Assembly (NCBI RefSeq): GCF_001318295.1
Contig: NZ_CP012665.1
Span: 851,885-915,884 of the forward strand
Direction of reading: 5' to 3'
DNA from: Candidatus Xiphinematobacter sp. Idaho Grape
GTDB lineage: Bacteria; Verrucomicrobiota; Verrucomicrobiia; Chthoniobacterales; Xiphinematobacteraceae
Length of the DNA: 64,000 nucleotides
Both the position numbers and the translations under genes were made by a program. Shown one piece after another: positions 9,118 to 18,632 of the stretch; position 1 is the stretch's first letter, and every line of letters begins with the position of its first letter. The notes below the pieces were generated by a model. The model was not told where the DNA came from, did no database searches, and was given only the letters and a program-made list of their open reading frames with translations.

Positions 9118-9676
9118 GATGAAGTCGAATTTCGAGGCGTGCTGTGGGCCATGATGCACTATCAGGGTAGACCAATTGCTATCCGTTATCCTCGTGGTGT
9201 CAGTACTGGGGCGCGCCTGGAAGGATCCTCTCGACCTTTGGAAATTGGCAAATCGGAGGTTCTCCATCATGGAACGCAAGTTGCTCTGTTTAGACCCGGC
9301 AATATGTGTGAATTGGACTTGGAGACTTCTGAATTGCTCAAAAAAGAAGGAATCAGTATAGCTGTAGTCAACGAACGCTGGATTTGAAGCCGCCAGATGG
9401 TCTCACACTCAAATTCTTTGCCCGCTGTTGCTTGTAATTTGTATAACGGAAGACCGTCATGTTCTTCACAATGGATTTGGCAGTGCTGTACTCGAACACC
9501 CTAATGGTATTTACATTACAATTCCTGTGGTGTGCATGGGATGGCCAGACAGCTCCGTCAAACATGGGACCGTTTCTATTTTATGCCAGAAGTACGGAAT
9601 GATCGCTACAGTCACAGTTAGTCGAACTTTAGCAACTCTCTCCTCCCATTCACCCCAATCTGCCATCAACACCTAG
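9118..9676 (+). pseudogene. dxs: remnant of dxs (1-deoxy-D-xylulose-5-phosphate synthase), C-terminal third only
   Basis: Two pieces in different frames align in order with the C-terminal part of Dxs. The first (about 9118-9387) reads DEVEFRGVLWAMMHY, then GRPIAIRYPRG, PLEIGKSEVL and VVNERW. The frame then shifts: a KPPDGLTLKFFAR-like stretch is found in another frame. The second piece (9428-9676) has TEDRHVLHNGFGSAVLE and a decayed PVVCMGWPD block, corresponding to the transketolase C-terminal domain. The thiamine-diphosphate-binding N-terminal two thirds are missing, apparently deleted up to the stop of the upstream regulator. No functional protein can be made. Confidence 0.85.
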
Positions 9677-9711
9677 AAGGTTTTACGTAGAGACTTTTTT
9701 TATTTGCTACT

Positions 9712-11070
9712 ATGCCTAGTGCTATTCGTATGGAGAAGATAGTTAGCCTCTGTAGGCGTAGGGGATTTATCTTTCCGTCCTCTGAAATCTATGGAGGTCT
9801 CAGTGGCTTTTGGGATTATGGGCCATTGGGAGTCGAACTAAAACGTAATCTTAAGAACTTCTGGTGGCGGCGTGTCGTCCATGAGCAGGAGGATGTCATA
9901 GGGCTAGATGGATCTGTCATAATGAACCCTGCTGTATGGAGAGCTAGCGGCCACGAAGAATCCTTCATCGATCCCATGGTGGACTGTCGGTCCTGCAAAA
10001 TCCGGTACCGTGCAGACCAGCTTCCAAAAGGGGAAAACACTGTTCCCTGTTGCCCACATTGCGGGAGTCGCGATTTAACTGCTCCTCGTTCCTTTCATCT
10101 CATGTTCAAGAGCTTTACGGGTCCTGTAGAAAGTAAGGAGAGCCTCGTCTATTTACGTCCTGAAACTGCGCAGGCTATTTTTGTTCAATTTAAAAATATC
10201 CTAGATGCCTCTCGTCAGAAAATCCCCTTTGGGATCGCTCAAGTTGGAAAGGTATTTCGCAACGAAATTAATCCCCGCAACTTTACCTTTCGCTCTCGCG
10301 AGTTTGAGCAAATGGAATTGGAGTACTTTTGCAAAGAGGAGGACAGCCTTTTTTTTCTAGAAAAATGGCTGAAGGAAAGGCTTCGCTTCTATGCCGACAT
10401 TGGCATTCCCGGTACCAAGATTTGCGTGCGCGAAATTCCTGAAGAAGAACGTGCTTTTTACTCTAAAAAAACTTATGATCTCGAGTACGAGTTTCCTTTT
10501 GGGACTCAGGAACTAGAGGGTATTGCCTATCGTACCAACTACGACCTTGTCCAGCATGCTCGTTCCAGCGGTAGGTCTTTAGGGTGTTTTGAAGAAGAAA
10601 CCAGGCGACACTTTATTCCCCACGTGGTAGAACCCAGCGCTGGTGTAGACCGTGCAGTTCTTGCTCTCCTTTGTGAAGCATTTGACGAAGAAATGATAAC
10701 TGGCAGCCTGGGAAAATCCGAAGTCCGTACCGTTCTCCGTTTTCATCCACGGATGGCCCCCATTAAATGTGGAGTCTTTCCCCTCCTCAAAAATAGGCCC
10801 GCATTGGTAGCAAAAGCTAAGGAAATTGCTTTCTCCCTTCGTGGCCATTTAAATATCGCCTACGATGAGGCCGGCGCTATCGGCCGCCGCTACAGGCGGC
10901 AGGATGAGATAGGCACCCCCTATGGCATCACCGTTGATTTTGATACCGTCAGCGAAAGAAACCCTGTCCTACGTAATACAGTCACCTTACGTCACCGCGA
11001 CTCCATGAAACAGGAACGTATTCCCATCTCCGAACTAAAGTCCTTCCTCCTCCGAGGAATAGAGGAATGA
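9712..11070 (+). CDS. glyQS: glycyl-tRNA synthetase, single-chain alpha2 type
   Basis: Charges tRNA-Gly. It has 452 residues, typical of the dimeric class II enzyme found in many bacteria and eukaryotes rather than the GlyQ/GlyS tetramer. The N-terminal catalytic domain begins KIVSLCRRRGFIFPSSEIYGG. A zinc-knuckle-like insert follows at about residues 90-125 (CRSCKIRY and CCPHCGSRD). Then come the motif 2 region (FRNEINPRNFTFRSREFEQME) and motif 3 (EPSAGVDRAVLALL), with a C-terminal anticodon-binding domain (from about 345). ATG start. It is preceded by the dxs remnant and followed by an 850-base stretch without an identified gene. Confidence 0.95.
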   Translation: MPSAIRMEKIVSLCRRRGFIFPSSEIYGGLSGFWDYGPLGVELKRNLKNFWWRRVVHEQEDVIGLDGSVIMNPAVWRASGHEESFIDPMVDCRSCKIRYRADQLPKGENTVPCCPHCGSRDLTAPRSFHLMFKSFTGPVESKESLVYLRPETAQAIFVQFKNILDASRQKIPFGIAQVGKVFRNEINPRNFTFRSREFEQMELEYFCKEEDSLFFLEKWLKERLRFYADIGIPGTKICVREIPEEERAFYSKKTYDLEYEFPFGTQELEGIAYRTNYDLVQHARSSGRSLGCFEEETRRHFIPHVVEPSAGVDRAVLALLCEAFDEEMITGSLGKSEVRTVLRFHPRMAPIKCGVFPLLKNRPALVAKAKEIAFSLRGHLNIAYDEAGAIGRRYRRQDEIGTPYGITVDFDTVSERNPVLRNTVTLRHRDSMKQERIPISELKSFLLRGIEE

Positions 11071-11926
11071 AGAAGGCCAGATGGCGCGTCACTGGCCAAC
11101 ACAACCACTTGATCATCTTCCGTCCATCAGGATGTAATAAATGTCATGGATGGCCACGTCCTCTTGTGTTTTGAACCATACACACTGCAAGGAATCATCT
11201 ACAGAGAGAACTAGACACCATCTAGAAGAGAAATCCGCGGTTTCCATCCAAGAGAAAGCAGGAGCGATGTAACCAAGAGCTTGCGCAGAACACCATTAGG
11301 ATAAAGAGACATCGAATAACTATAGTGCTTCCCTCAAAACTGAGCGCATCACTAGTGATCTCTTGATCTCTGCTAGCCGGCAAACGGTGTGATGTCCCTC
11401 CCGTGGAGGCTATCATGATTTGTGGAGAGTCATGGTTTTCTCCAACAGGAAAATATAAGCTTTTGCTAGACCATCCCTCATATCCGTGCAATGGCGCGGT
11501 ACTCGTTAGTCGGTTCAAGCATGCCAATTTTAGGTAGAGCAGACTCCGAAATCAGCTGAGTAACTAAACTCGGATAGACACAGAACCATACAAGAACTCA
11601 AGAATTCCTGGGAAGTAATAACTTTTCAAGGCCAGATTCGAGCGCGGAAGAAACAAAATTGTTCCGAACTCTTAGGTTCTCCAGTAAAAATTCAACTGCT
11701 TTTTCAAAAAAAAGACTCGCACAGCTCTCTTTTCACGAAGGTCAAGATCCACTCATTTCCCAGTGAGGAAAGAAGCAAAATTTAGCGCCGCAAGCCTTTA
11801 CTCGACTGCGCTCCCTGTAAATCTGGCCTACTAATCAGATGAGTCTAGTCTTGAGCATACACAGTTTAGGCCAATAGCAAGGGCACAAAGGACAAGGATT
11901 GTCCTTATGTTGACTCTTCTCATCTC
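11071..11926. other. long intergenic region with uninterpretable coding-like fragments on the minus strand
   Basis: No gene can be named. On the minus strand there are open stretches that look like decayed coding DNA. One (about 11222-11527) has a hydrophobic segment (IVIRCLFILMVFCASSWL). Others upstream of it read FFEKAVEFLLENLRV and SESALPKIGMLEPTNEYRA, broken by stops. I do not recognise the family. A short inverted repeat GGCCAG/CTGGCC sits just after glyQS (11075-11097) without a T-run. Confidence 0.4.
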
Positions 11927-12496
11927 TTGCCTTATAGGTGGGGGGTGAGGAATTACTTGTCTCCAGTTAGCTTGACTGGCTCTGTCCTGATAGCCACTCC
12001 AGCTCTGAAAGATCCCTATTTTCGTAAAACGATTCTCTTCCTTCCTTATCATAATCCAGAAGAGGGGGCGCTGGGTTTTGTCTTGAATCGCCCTTTGCAC
12101 AAAACTATCGGTGAAGTATTTCCTGCTCCTTCGGCTTTTTCTCCGGTTCCTCTTTTCTACGGGGGCCCTGTCGCCCCAGAAGAGGTAAGTATTGCAAGCC
12201 TGCGGTGGGTTGAGTGCCCACGGGGGGTAAAGTTTCAGTCCTTTACAAACCTTTCAGAGTCCTTAGACATGTCACCCGAGTGGAGTCGAGGGTTACGTGC
12301 CTTTGCTGGATATTCTGGATGGAATCGTGGACAGTTAGAAGAAGAGATTGCTGCAAATGCATGGTTTCTCATCCAGCCTAGTCGTGACTTAATTAACATG
12401 CCTCATCCTAGTTCTGCTTGGAAAGACGCCATCTGCCAGATGAACCCTATCTTCAAACTCCTTACAGAAGTACCCGATGACCCTTCCCTAAATTAG
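11927..12496 (+). CDS. YqgE/AlgH family protein (DUF179)
   Basis: A small cytosolic protein of 189 residues in the UPF0301/AlgH family, whose biochemical role is not settled. The conserved N-terminal block (LTGSVLIATPALKDPYF, then FVLNRPL) and the GGPV motif are present, as is the C-terminal GYSGWNRGQLEEEI with NAWF. These are hallmark positions of the family. The start is uncertain: TTG at 11927 or GTG at 11945, which would remove six residues. A G-rich run (GGTGGGGGG) lies between them. It stands alone between the unassigned region and a GT2 gene. Confidence 0.88.
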   Translation: MPYRWGVRNYLSPVSLTGSVLIATPALKDPYFRKTILFLPYHNPEEGALGFVLNRPLHKTIGEVFPAPSAFSPVPLFYGGPVAPEEVSIASLRWVECPRGVKFQSFTNLSESLDMSPEWSRGLRAFAGYSGWNRGQLEEEIAANAWFLIQPSRDLINMPHPSSAWKDAICQMNPIFKLLTEVPDDPSLN

Positions 12497-12507
12497 ATTA
12501 ATAGCTC

Positions 12508-12527
12508 CCTTAGAGGGGAGCACCGAT
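12508..12527 (+). terminator. small hairpin after the AlgH-like gene
   Basis: GCTCCC and GGGGAGC flank a 5-6-base loop twelve bases after the stop codon. There is no long T-run behind it, so a terminator role is only possible. Confidence 0.3.
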
Positions 12528-12692
12528 TGCTTCTCTTGCAAAGAAGAGTCCGTATGGACTTTTGGTTGGTGGTGTGTTGGTCTAGTTTGTAGATGGGAGA
12601 ATTATGACGGGTCCCTTCCACCCTTCTACTTCCTTGTTGGACTTAACCTGGCGCGGAGCACGTGAGAATGGGATCTTATTACTTGAATTCCT

Positions 12693-14213
12693 ATGGACAC
12701 AGTTTTTAGTGGTGCCATATGGAGTGTCTGTTACCTGTTAGTAGTTGCTAGCCTTTCCATTTATGGAATACATCGGCTCGTTATTTGCTACCTCTTTCTC
12801 CGTTATAAAAACCAGGGGGTTCAACCATTAAGACGGTGGGATCACCTTCCGCTGGTGACAGTCCAATTACCCATCTTTAATGAATATTACGTAGGAAAAA
12901 GGCTCCTAAGTGCCGTTAGTAGAATTGACTATCCTAGAGAAAAGCTCCAGATCCAGATACTGGATGATTCTAGCGATGAAACTCGTGTCATTTTAGAACG
13001 TGGATCTAGGCTACTTCGTAAAGCTGGTTTTGATGTGGTGTACCTTTATCGAAAGGATCGTGTTGGATTTAAGGCTGGGGCTCTTGCTGCTGGCCTAGAA
13101 GCAGCAAGGGGAGAGTTCATCTTTATTCTCGATGCAGATTTTGTCCCACCACCCTGTATCTTGCTTGAGACCATTCACCATTTTACCAACCCTAAGATCG
13201 GTATGGTTCAGATGCGGTGGGGGCATCTTAATCGCTATTATTCCCTTCTGACTCGGATCCAGGCCATCTTTTTGGATGGGCATTTTCTCCTAGAGCAGAC
13301 TGCTCGCTGCAGAAGTGGTAGGTTCTTCAACTTCAACGGTACGGCCGGAATCTGGCGGAAGTCCTGTATTGAAACCTCTGGAGGATGGCATTATGACACG
13401 CTCACGGAGGACTTGGACCTTAGTTACCGTGCGCAGATGGGCGGGTGGAAATTCTTATTTCTTCCTGATATTGTGGTTCCCGCCGAATTACCAGTTGATA
13501 TGAATGGGTTTAAGTCCCAACAGCATCGGTGGACCAAAGGGTCTATTCAAACCTGTAAAAAACTTCTTCCGCTGCTTTGGAAATCTAACATTCCACTACT
13601 TACCAAACTGGAGGGTACTATCCACTTGGTTTCAAATTTCAGTTATCTTCTGCTTCTCCTTCTCTGTTTACTGATCCTTCCTAATTCCTTTGCCGCAACA
13701 CATAGCACTGTTTATATGTTTCTGGTGGATGTACCGATTTTCATTGCTACTTCGATCTCCATCCTTTTTTTTTACATCATTGCTCAGCAGTACGTTAATC
13801 CACGTGGATGGTTGAGGGAGATTTGGCTGTTTCCCATGCTGCTCGCGCTGGCAGCTGGTATGTCAATTAACAATGCCCGAGGGGTTATTGAGGCACTCTT
13901 TAACCATCGGTCTGAGTTCAAGCGCACTCCGAAATATGGAATTAAGAGTGGGTTTAATTCGAGACATCGAGGAGCTAGCGCTCGCTATTGGCCATTGTGT
14001 TCATCTCTGCCTCTCGCTGAGGTTCTCTTCACCGTCTACTTCGGGTTTTGTATAGGTTCAGCCATTTTAAATGGACAATGGTTTTCCATACCGTTTCTGT
14101 TAGTGTTTCTTGTCGGGTTCAGCTACGTGGCATTTCTGTCCATTGCGCTCTGGTTACAACGTTGGTTAATCCTTGCTAACCCGCAGGATCGACAAAAGGA
14201 GGTAATAGCTTGA
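12693..14213 (+). CDS. membrane glycosyltransferase, family GT2, cellulose-synthase-like
   Basis: Probably polymerises or transfers a sugar from a nucleotide sugar at the inner membrane. It has 506 residues. A helix at about residues 8-36 anchors the N-terminus. The cytosolic GT2 domain has all processive signatures: DD (91-92), DAD (147-149), TED (238-240) and QQHRW (276-280). Four or so C-terminal helices follow (about 305-330, 340-362, 375-395, 445-490). This arrangement is shared by cellulose synthase, glucomannan synthases and ceramide glucosyltransferases. The product sugar cannot be read from sequence. No PilZ domain, BcsB-like partner or other polymer genes are adjacent. Intact active site, so it is likely functional. 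Confidence 0.88.
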   Translation: MDTVFSGAIWSVCYLLVVASLSIYGIHRLVICYLFLRYKNQGVQPLRRWDHLPLVTVQLPIFNEYYVGKRLLSAVSRIDYPREKLQIQILDDSSDETRVILERGSRLLRKAGFDVVYLYRKDRVGFKAGALAAGLEAARGEFIFILDADFVPPPCILLETIHHFTNPKIGMVQMRWGHLNRYYSLLTRIQAIFLDGHFLLEQTARCRSGRFFNFNGTAGIWRKSCIETSGGWHYDTLTEDLDLSYRAQMGGWKFLFLPDIVVPAELPVDMNGFKSQQHRWTKGSIQTCKKLLPLLWKSNIPLLTKLEGTIHLVSNFSYLLLLLLCLLILPNSFAATHSTVYMFLVDVPIFIATSISILFFYIIAQQYVNPRGWLREIWLFPMLLALAAGMSINNARGVIEALFNHRSEFKRTPKYGIKSGFNSRHRGASARYWPLCSSLPLAEVLFTVYFGFCIGSAILNGQWFSIPFLLVFLVGFSYVAFLSIALWLQRWLILANPQDRQKEVIA

Positions 14214-14510
14214 GGTTGCCACATTAGGTTGAAGATCACATGGTTTTTGGGGGGGCAACAGTAGGGTACAAAAGCGGGGGCCGTTCTATAGGCCTAGGCT
14301 TTTTGGAGGGGAGCCAGGCACAGCGAGTCCTGGCACTACTTTGATCGGAGGAAAGTCCTTCTTTGAAGGAGGCCGGACTCTATCTTAGGGGAAAAAGAAG
14401 GGGGGCTATGCAACCCCACTGGGAAATTTTCTGGTTTGCAAAAAGATTGGCGCTGGTGCACCAATGGGGCTGTTTAAGAGGGGATCGATCTAGTTTTTTG
14501 GATTAGGCCA
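14214..14510. other. G-rich intergenic stretch with several short hairpins
   Basis: About 300 bases between convergent genes. It contains GCCAGG/CCTGGC arms near 14312-14333 and a GGAGGAAAGTCC stretch with complementary bases near 14345-14380. This could be a structured RNA or simply the terminator region of the two convergent genes. I could not match it to a known RNA family. Confidence 0.35.
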
Positions 14511-15071
14511 CTAGAATCTCATTAATTCTACCTCTTTAGCTTCTACCTGCCTATCCACCTGCCCAATAAAACAATTAGTCAGCCTCTGGACTTTTTCTCC
14601 AGTGGAACGGAGCTCATCCTCGGTTAGAACACCTGTCTTCTCCAATTTTTTAGCAGAATCCAAGGCTTCCCGACGAAAAGTACGTATACGTACACGAGAC
14701 TCTTCGGCAATCTGTTTAACAACGCGTGCCAGTTCTCTACGGCGTTGCTCGGAGAGTTCCGGAATGAAGATGCGAATCAACTTCCCTTCCACCTGTGGTG
14801 GAAGCCCAAGGCGAGATTCGTGAATAGCACGTTCTATACTGCGTATAGTAGACATGTCAAAAGGCTGAAGGAGAAGCAAGCGGGGTTCTGGAACAGTGAT
14901 CAGTGCAAGTTGCTTGAGTTTAACCATTGTGTCATAGACTTCCACGTCTAAGTTTTCCACTAACGCAGGAGAGGCTGTTCCCGTACGAACGGTCCTGAGC
15001 TCATGGACCATATGACTCACAGCTTTTTCCATGTTCTCCTCGGCTAAGAAGAGTATCTCTTCCAGGCTCAC
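14511..15071 (-). CDS. frr: ribosome recycling factor
   Basis: Splits post-termination ribosomes together with EF-G. It has 186 residues, the normal length. Family blocks are visible: [19 protein letters not shown] near the N-terminus, the inter-domain [18 protein letters not shown] and a C-terminal [21 protein letters not shown]. The start is a GTG whose last two bases lie inside the pyrH stop (GTGA overlap), so translation is probably coupled to pyrH. pyrH-frr is a widespread gene pair. It is the last gene of a minus-strand run from mgtA. Confidence 0.95.
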   Translation of the reverse strand: MSLEEILFLAEENMEKAVSHMVHELRTVRTGTASPALVENLDVEVYDTMVKLKQLALITVPEPRLLLLQPFDMSTIRSIERAIHESRLGLPPQVEGKLIRIFIPELSEQRRRELARVVKQIAEESRVRIRTFRREALDSAKKLEKTGVLTEDELRSTGEKVQRLTNCFIGQVDRQVEAKEVELMRF

Positions 15072-15841
15072 GGCAGCGGTTCACAAGATTCGGAAACTAG
15101 CGTGCCAATTGGCTTCCCCATGACTGCCTTATAAATATTCTGACTTTCAAACATATCAAAGACAATAATAGGAATGTGGTTATCCATGCAAAGGCTAAAA
15201 GCAGTGGAATCCATAACAGCTAAACGACGTGAGAGCGCGTCCCGATAGGTAACATGCGCAAAACGCGCTGCGTGGGGGTAAACTAAAGGATCAGCCTCGT
15301 AGATTCCATCTACTTTCGTGGCTTTCAGAATAACCTGCGCGCCTATTTCGTTGGCACGCAACGCTGCGGTGGTGTCTGTCGAAAAAAAGGGATTGCCTGT
15401 GCCTGCCGCAAAGATCACAATGCGCCCACGCTCTAGATGACGTACAGCACGACGCAAGATAAAGGGCTCGGCAATGTTGTGTATTTCAATGGCTGTTTGG
15501 AGGCGCACAGTGCAGCCAATCTCCTCTAGAGTACTCATCAAGGCCATGCCGTTGATAACAGTGGCAAGCATACCCATGTAATCTGCCGTCACACGGTTCA
15601 TGCCACGGTGGCTTCCGGCAAGACCGCGCCAAATATTCCCCCCCCCCACTACAATAGCTACTTCCACACCTAGGCGTTGCACCTCTTTGATCTGACTAGC
15701 AATACCAGCTACAATTTGTGGGGAAATGCTGTCATCACTCCCCGCTATACGGAGAGCTTCTCCACTCAACTTGAGAATAATTCTGCGATATCTTGGTAAG
15801 GTCCTGCTGTTCTGCTCATTAGCCAATCCCATAAATGGCAC
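15068..15841 (-). CDS. pyrH: uridylate kinase (UMP kinase)
   Basis: Phosphorylates UMP to UDP with ATP, the last step of de novo pyrimidine nucleotide supply. It has 257 residues from a GTG at 15841; an ATG at 15832 is three codons later and fits the usual 240-residue family better. Visible motifs are ILKLSGEAL (ATP site), the glycine-rich [30 protein letters not shown] (UMP site) and the [20 protein letters not shown] block. It overlaps frr by 4 nt. Other pyrimidine genes (carA, pyrB, pyrC, pyrE) lie elsewhere in the window. Confidence 0.96.
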   Translation of the reverse strand: MPFMGLANEQNSRTLPRYRRIILKLSGEALRIAGSDDSISPQIVAGIASQIKEVQRLGVEVAIVVGGGNIWRGLAGSHRGMNRVTADYMGMLATVINGMALMSTLEEIGCTVRLQTAIEIHNIAEPFILRRAVRHLERGRIVIFAAGTGNPFFSTDTTAALRANEIGAQVILKATKVDGIYEADPLVYPHAARFAHVTYRDALSRRLAVMDSTAFSLCMDNHIPIIVFDMFESQNIYKAVMGKPIGTLVSESCEPLP

Positions 15842-15889
15842 TAGTACCCATCATTGCAAAGGTGATATTAAGTCCTGTCATCACTCTGC

Positions 15890-16855
15890 TTACCCAAGGA
15901 CATCTCCTACCTGAATCCGATGTCTCCTAGCAAACTCAGTGGCAAGCATGGAACGCCTTCCCTCCGGTAGTACCTTGCGAACTAGCAGGCTACCTTCAAA
16001 ACATTGGACTATAATCCCCTCCCTCTCAACGGAGAGTACTTTACCCGGTACTCCTCCCTTATCCTCCCTTGGCTCGGCTTCTAAAACGCGTAGACGCTTG
16101 CTACCCATCCTATTTTCCTTCCATAAGCAAAATGCTCCTGGCCAAGGATGCATCGCCCGAACTCGACGGTCCGATAACTTTGCATCTTCTGTCCAGCGGA
16201 GGCGGGCATCCTGCTTGGTCAGTCTAGGGGAATAAGTTACCAATGCAGGATTCTGAGGGAGTCGAGGCGCTGCTCCGCTTTCTAGCAGATGAAGCGCCCT
16301 CATCAAAGTGTGTGGGGCCATTTTGGAAAGGCGTTCCTGCAGATGCCCATTTGTTTCCCTATGGAGAACCGCAAGGGGCTCCTTGAGGAGGATATCGCCA
16401 CTATCCAGTTGGCTAGACATATAGGTTATAGTAATGCCAGTTTCCGTATCCCCGCAAAGCAAAGTTGCATGAATGGGTGAAGCACCACGGTGCCTCGGCA
16501 AAAGGGATGGGTGTACATTTAAGCAAGCCACCTTAGGCAGTTGTAAAATTTCCCTAGGGAGGATCTGTCCATATGCCATTGTAACTATCAGGTCGGGCTC
16601 AAGTGCCGAGATAATTTGCAAATCTGCTTGTAGCTTTTCTGGCTGTAGTACGGGAATACCTCTCTCCAAAGCAAGGATCTTGGGGGTTGGAGCGCGCAGT
16701 ATGAGGGATCTTCCCGCAGGGCGGTCCGGTTGAGTTATTACGGCTATTACCCGATATTTTCTAGAGTTCAGAAGCGTGACCAATGTAGGCACCCCAATTT
16801 CTCCGGTCCCTAGATAAATGACCTTTGTAGCAGTTTTTTCTTCTCCTACTCCCAC
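15890..16855 (-). CDS. fmt: methionyl-tRNA formyltransferase
   Basis: Formylates initiator Met-tRNA using 10-formyl-tetrahydrofolate. It has 321 residues (GTG start). The catalytic triad of the family is present: Asn113 and His115 in NVHPSLLP, and Asp151 in QLDSGDI. The formyltransferase fold is followed by the C-terminal OB-like tRNA-binding domain (from about 215, with DARLRWTE and the HPWPGAF motif). Its first codons overlap the end of adk by 10 nt. No def (peptide deformylase) gene is next to it, unlike the common def-fmt pair. Folate supply would depend on folE2 at 5.9 kb and genes elsewhere. Confidence 0.95.
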   Translation of the reverse strand: MGVGEEKTATKVIYLGTGEIGVPTLVTLLNSRKYRVIAVITQPDRPAGRSLILRAPTPKILALERGIPVLQPEKLQADLQIISALEPDLIVTMAYGQILPREILQLPKVACLNVHPSLLPRHRGASPIHATLLCGDTETGITITYMSSQLDSGDILLKEPLAVLHRETNGHLQERLSKMAPHTLMRALHLLESGAAPRLPQNPALVTYSPRLTKQDARLRWTEDAKLSDRRVRAMHPWPGAFCLWKENRMGSKRLRVLEAEPREDKGGVPGKVLSVEREGIIVQCFEGSLLVRKVLPEGRRSMLATEFARRHRIQVGDVLG

Positions 16856-17535
16856 GGGGAACGCGATGCATCTGGTTCACAAATGATACACGAGACGATC
16901 CTCCGGAGCACCCGTATTGGAGATTGAGTAGCATCGATATTCACAACAATTTCCGGTGGATAATACTCTAAAAGAGGCTTAGACTGCTGTTCGTAGGTCT
17001 CCAAACGGCGGCGGATTATCTCTTCATTAGCATCATCTAATCGGTTGTCTTTGACGGCTCGTTTCTTCAGACGCCTAACTAGTTCTTCTCGAATGGGGCA
17101 GGTCAGATGAAATACGCGGCGGACGTCAATGATCTGTTGCATAAGTTCTGCTTGTCTCGGGGTGCGAGGGATACCATCTAGTACCAAAAAGTCAATGTCA
17201 GGCTTAAATTCGTGAGACTTGACACTCTGTCGGATGCGTACTCTCCATAGTTCAAGGGTTACCTCATCAGGAACTAACTTTCCTCTGCTAGAGAACTCCA
17301 AAAACTGCATACCTAAACGGGTGCGTGTATCAACGGCGCGAAAAATATCGCCGCATGAATAGTAAAATAGCCTAGGAACTTTCCCAAGAATTCTTCCCTG
17401 CGTGCCCTTGCCACTTCCAGGTGCCCCAAAAATGAGAAATGTACGATAACGTCTTGACATACCATTAGACTTTTCTTGTCTTGCTTTGTCCTGCAAGGCC
17501 ACGACCGTAGCGGGTTTTTCTATCTTAGTTGGCAT
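16846..17535 (-). CDS. adk: adenylate kinase-family nucleoside monophosphate kinase
   Basis: Interconverts AMP, ATP and ADP. The P-loop GAPGSGKGTQG, the GDIFR motif, LVLDGIPRTPRQAE and the lid-side RLDDANEEIIRRRLETYE are all visible. The short lid lacks zinc cysteines. The sequence is more divergent than proteobacterial Adk and has a 25-30 residue N-terminal extension (MPTKIEKPATVV...) before the P-loop, which I associate with verrucomicrobial versions. I chose the ATG at 17535 on that ground. An upstream TTG at 17592 is preceded by a good GGAGG nine bases away and would add 19 residues. The 3' end overlaps fmt by 10 nt. Confidence 0.88.
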   Translation of the reverse strand: MPTKIEKPATVVALQDKARQEKSNGMSRRYRTFLIFGAPGSGKGTQGRILGKVPRLFYYSCGDIFRAVDTRTRLGMQFLEFSSRGKLVPDEVTLELWRVRIRQSVKSHEFKPDIDFLVLDGIPRTPRQAELMQQIIDVRRVFHLTCPIREELVRRLKKRAVKDNRLDDANEEIIRRRLETYEQQSKPLLEYYPPEIVVNIDATQSPIRVLRRIVSCIICEPDASRSPWE

Positions 17536-17613
17536 GGCAAGATAGAAGGCGGAAAAACCCATGTACGAGTAAGAAGAGTTTCCCACACGCAAGTTGATAA
17601 CCCTCCATTATCG

Positions 17614-18594
17614 CTAAGATGATGATGTTTCCGCTATCTCGCGAGCAAAGTAAGTCAAAATTAGATCCGCTCCGGCTCGACGAATTGCAAGCAGAGCTTC
17701 ATCCCTCGTCTGCTTGTAGTTAAGCCAACCAAGTTGTGCCGCAGCATGGATCTGTGCGTACTCTCCAGAGGTTTGATAGGCAGCTAAAGGCAGAAGGGTC
17801 TGTTCACGCACAACGCGGATTATGTCCAAGTAAGGTCCTGCTGGCTTCACCATGAGCATATCGGCACCTTCTTGAACATCTAGTAAAGCCTCACGGATGG
17901 CCTCTCTTACATTAGCCGGATCCATTTGGTAACTTTTTTTATCCAGCAGGGAAAGGTTCCCGCCACTCCCCACAGCATCTCTAAAAGGATTATAGTAGGC
18001 GCTAGCATACTTGACAGCATAGCTGAGGATGGAAACTTCCTGAAACCCTGCATTATCCAGTGCTCCACGGATGGCCCCCACCCGTCCATCCATCATATCA
18101 GAAGGCGCTACTATATCTACCCCGATCCCAGCCTCCGCTACCGCAAGTTTACAAAGAGCTTCTACACTTGCATCGTTATCTACATGCCCCTTAGAGTCTA
18201 CTATTCCGTCATGTCCGTGGTCTGTATAAGGATCTAAAGCTACGTCGGCGATTACCATTAATCCTGGAAAGGATTTCTTCACCGCTTGCACGGCAGTAAA
18301 AAGGATGTTGTCGGAATCAAGGCTACATGAGCCACGAGCGTCCTTGCGTTCCCATGCAACAGAAGGAAAAATCGCTACCGCAAGGCATCCTAGTTGCACC
18401 AAATCCCCGCACTCTTGCACTAAACCTTTCACACTTAGCTTTTTTATTCCCGGCATTGAGCCTACTGCAAGGCACTCTCCCCCCTCCCATACGAAAAGAG
18501 GTTGGATTAGACTGGCTTTCCACAACCTTGTTTCCCGAACCAACGAACGGATTGCTGGATGCTTTCGGTTCCGGCGTGGACGGTCAAAATGCAC
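17614..18594 (-). CDS. hemB: delta-aminolevulinic acid dehydratase (porphobilinogen synthase)
   Basis: Condenses two 5-aminolevulinates to porphobilinogen, the second committed step of tetrapyrrole synthesis. It has 326 residues (GTG start). The two Schiff-base lysines are Lys195 in SYAVKYASAYYNPFRDA and Lys250 in LMVKPAGPY. The metal-site loop reads DPYTDHGHDG (121-130), with aspartates where zinc enzymes have cysteines, so it belongs to the zinc-independent (magnesium-type) group. The other genes up to uroporphyrinogen III (hemA, hemC, hemD, hemL) are at 43-50 kb. It lies between the EIIA-like gene and adk in a minus-strand run. Confidence 0.95.
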   Translation of the reverse strand: MHFDRPRRNRKHPAIRSLVRETRLWKASLIQPLFVWEGGECLAVGSMPGIKKLSVKGLVQECGDLVQLGCLAVAIFPSVAWERKDARGSCSLDSDNILFTAVQAVKKSFPGLMVIADVALDPYTDHGHDGIVDSKGHVDNDASVEALCKLAVAEAGIGVDIVAPSDMMDGRVGAIRGALDNAGFQEVSILSYAVKYASAYYNPFRDAVGSGGNLSLLDKKSYQMDPANVREAIREALLDVQEGADMLMVKPAGPYLDIIRVVREQTLLPLAAYQTSGEYAQIHAAAQLGWLNYKQTRDEALLAIRRAGADLILTYFAREIAETSSS

Positions 18595-18632
18595 GACAGT
18601 TCAGTTTGTAGCCTCAGGTTGAGCTAAGGCGT

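Noticed and set aside
11505..11560. Possible tRNA T-arm (GGTTCAAGC) between glyQS and the AlgH-like gene
   Set aside because: No matching acceptor, anticodon or D-arm could be built around it.
14340..14380. GGAGGAAAGTCC, which resembles a core motif of RNase P RNA
   Set aside because: The bases after it do not continue as the conserved RNase P core, the whole gap is only about 300 bases, and the second conserved core region is not visible. Likely chance.
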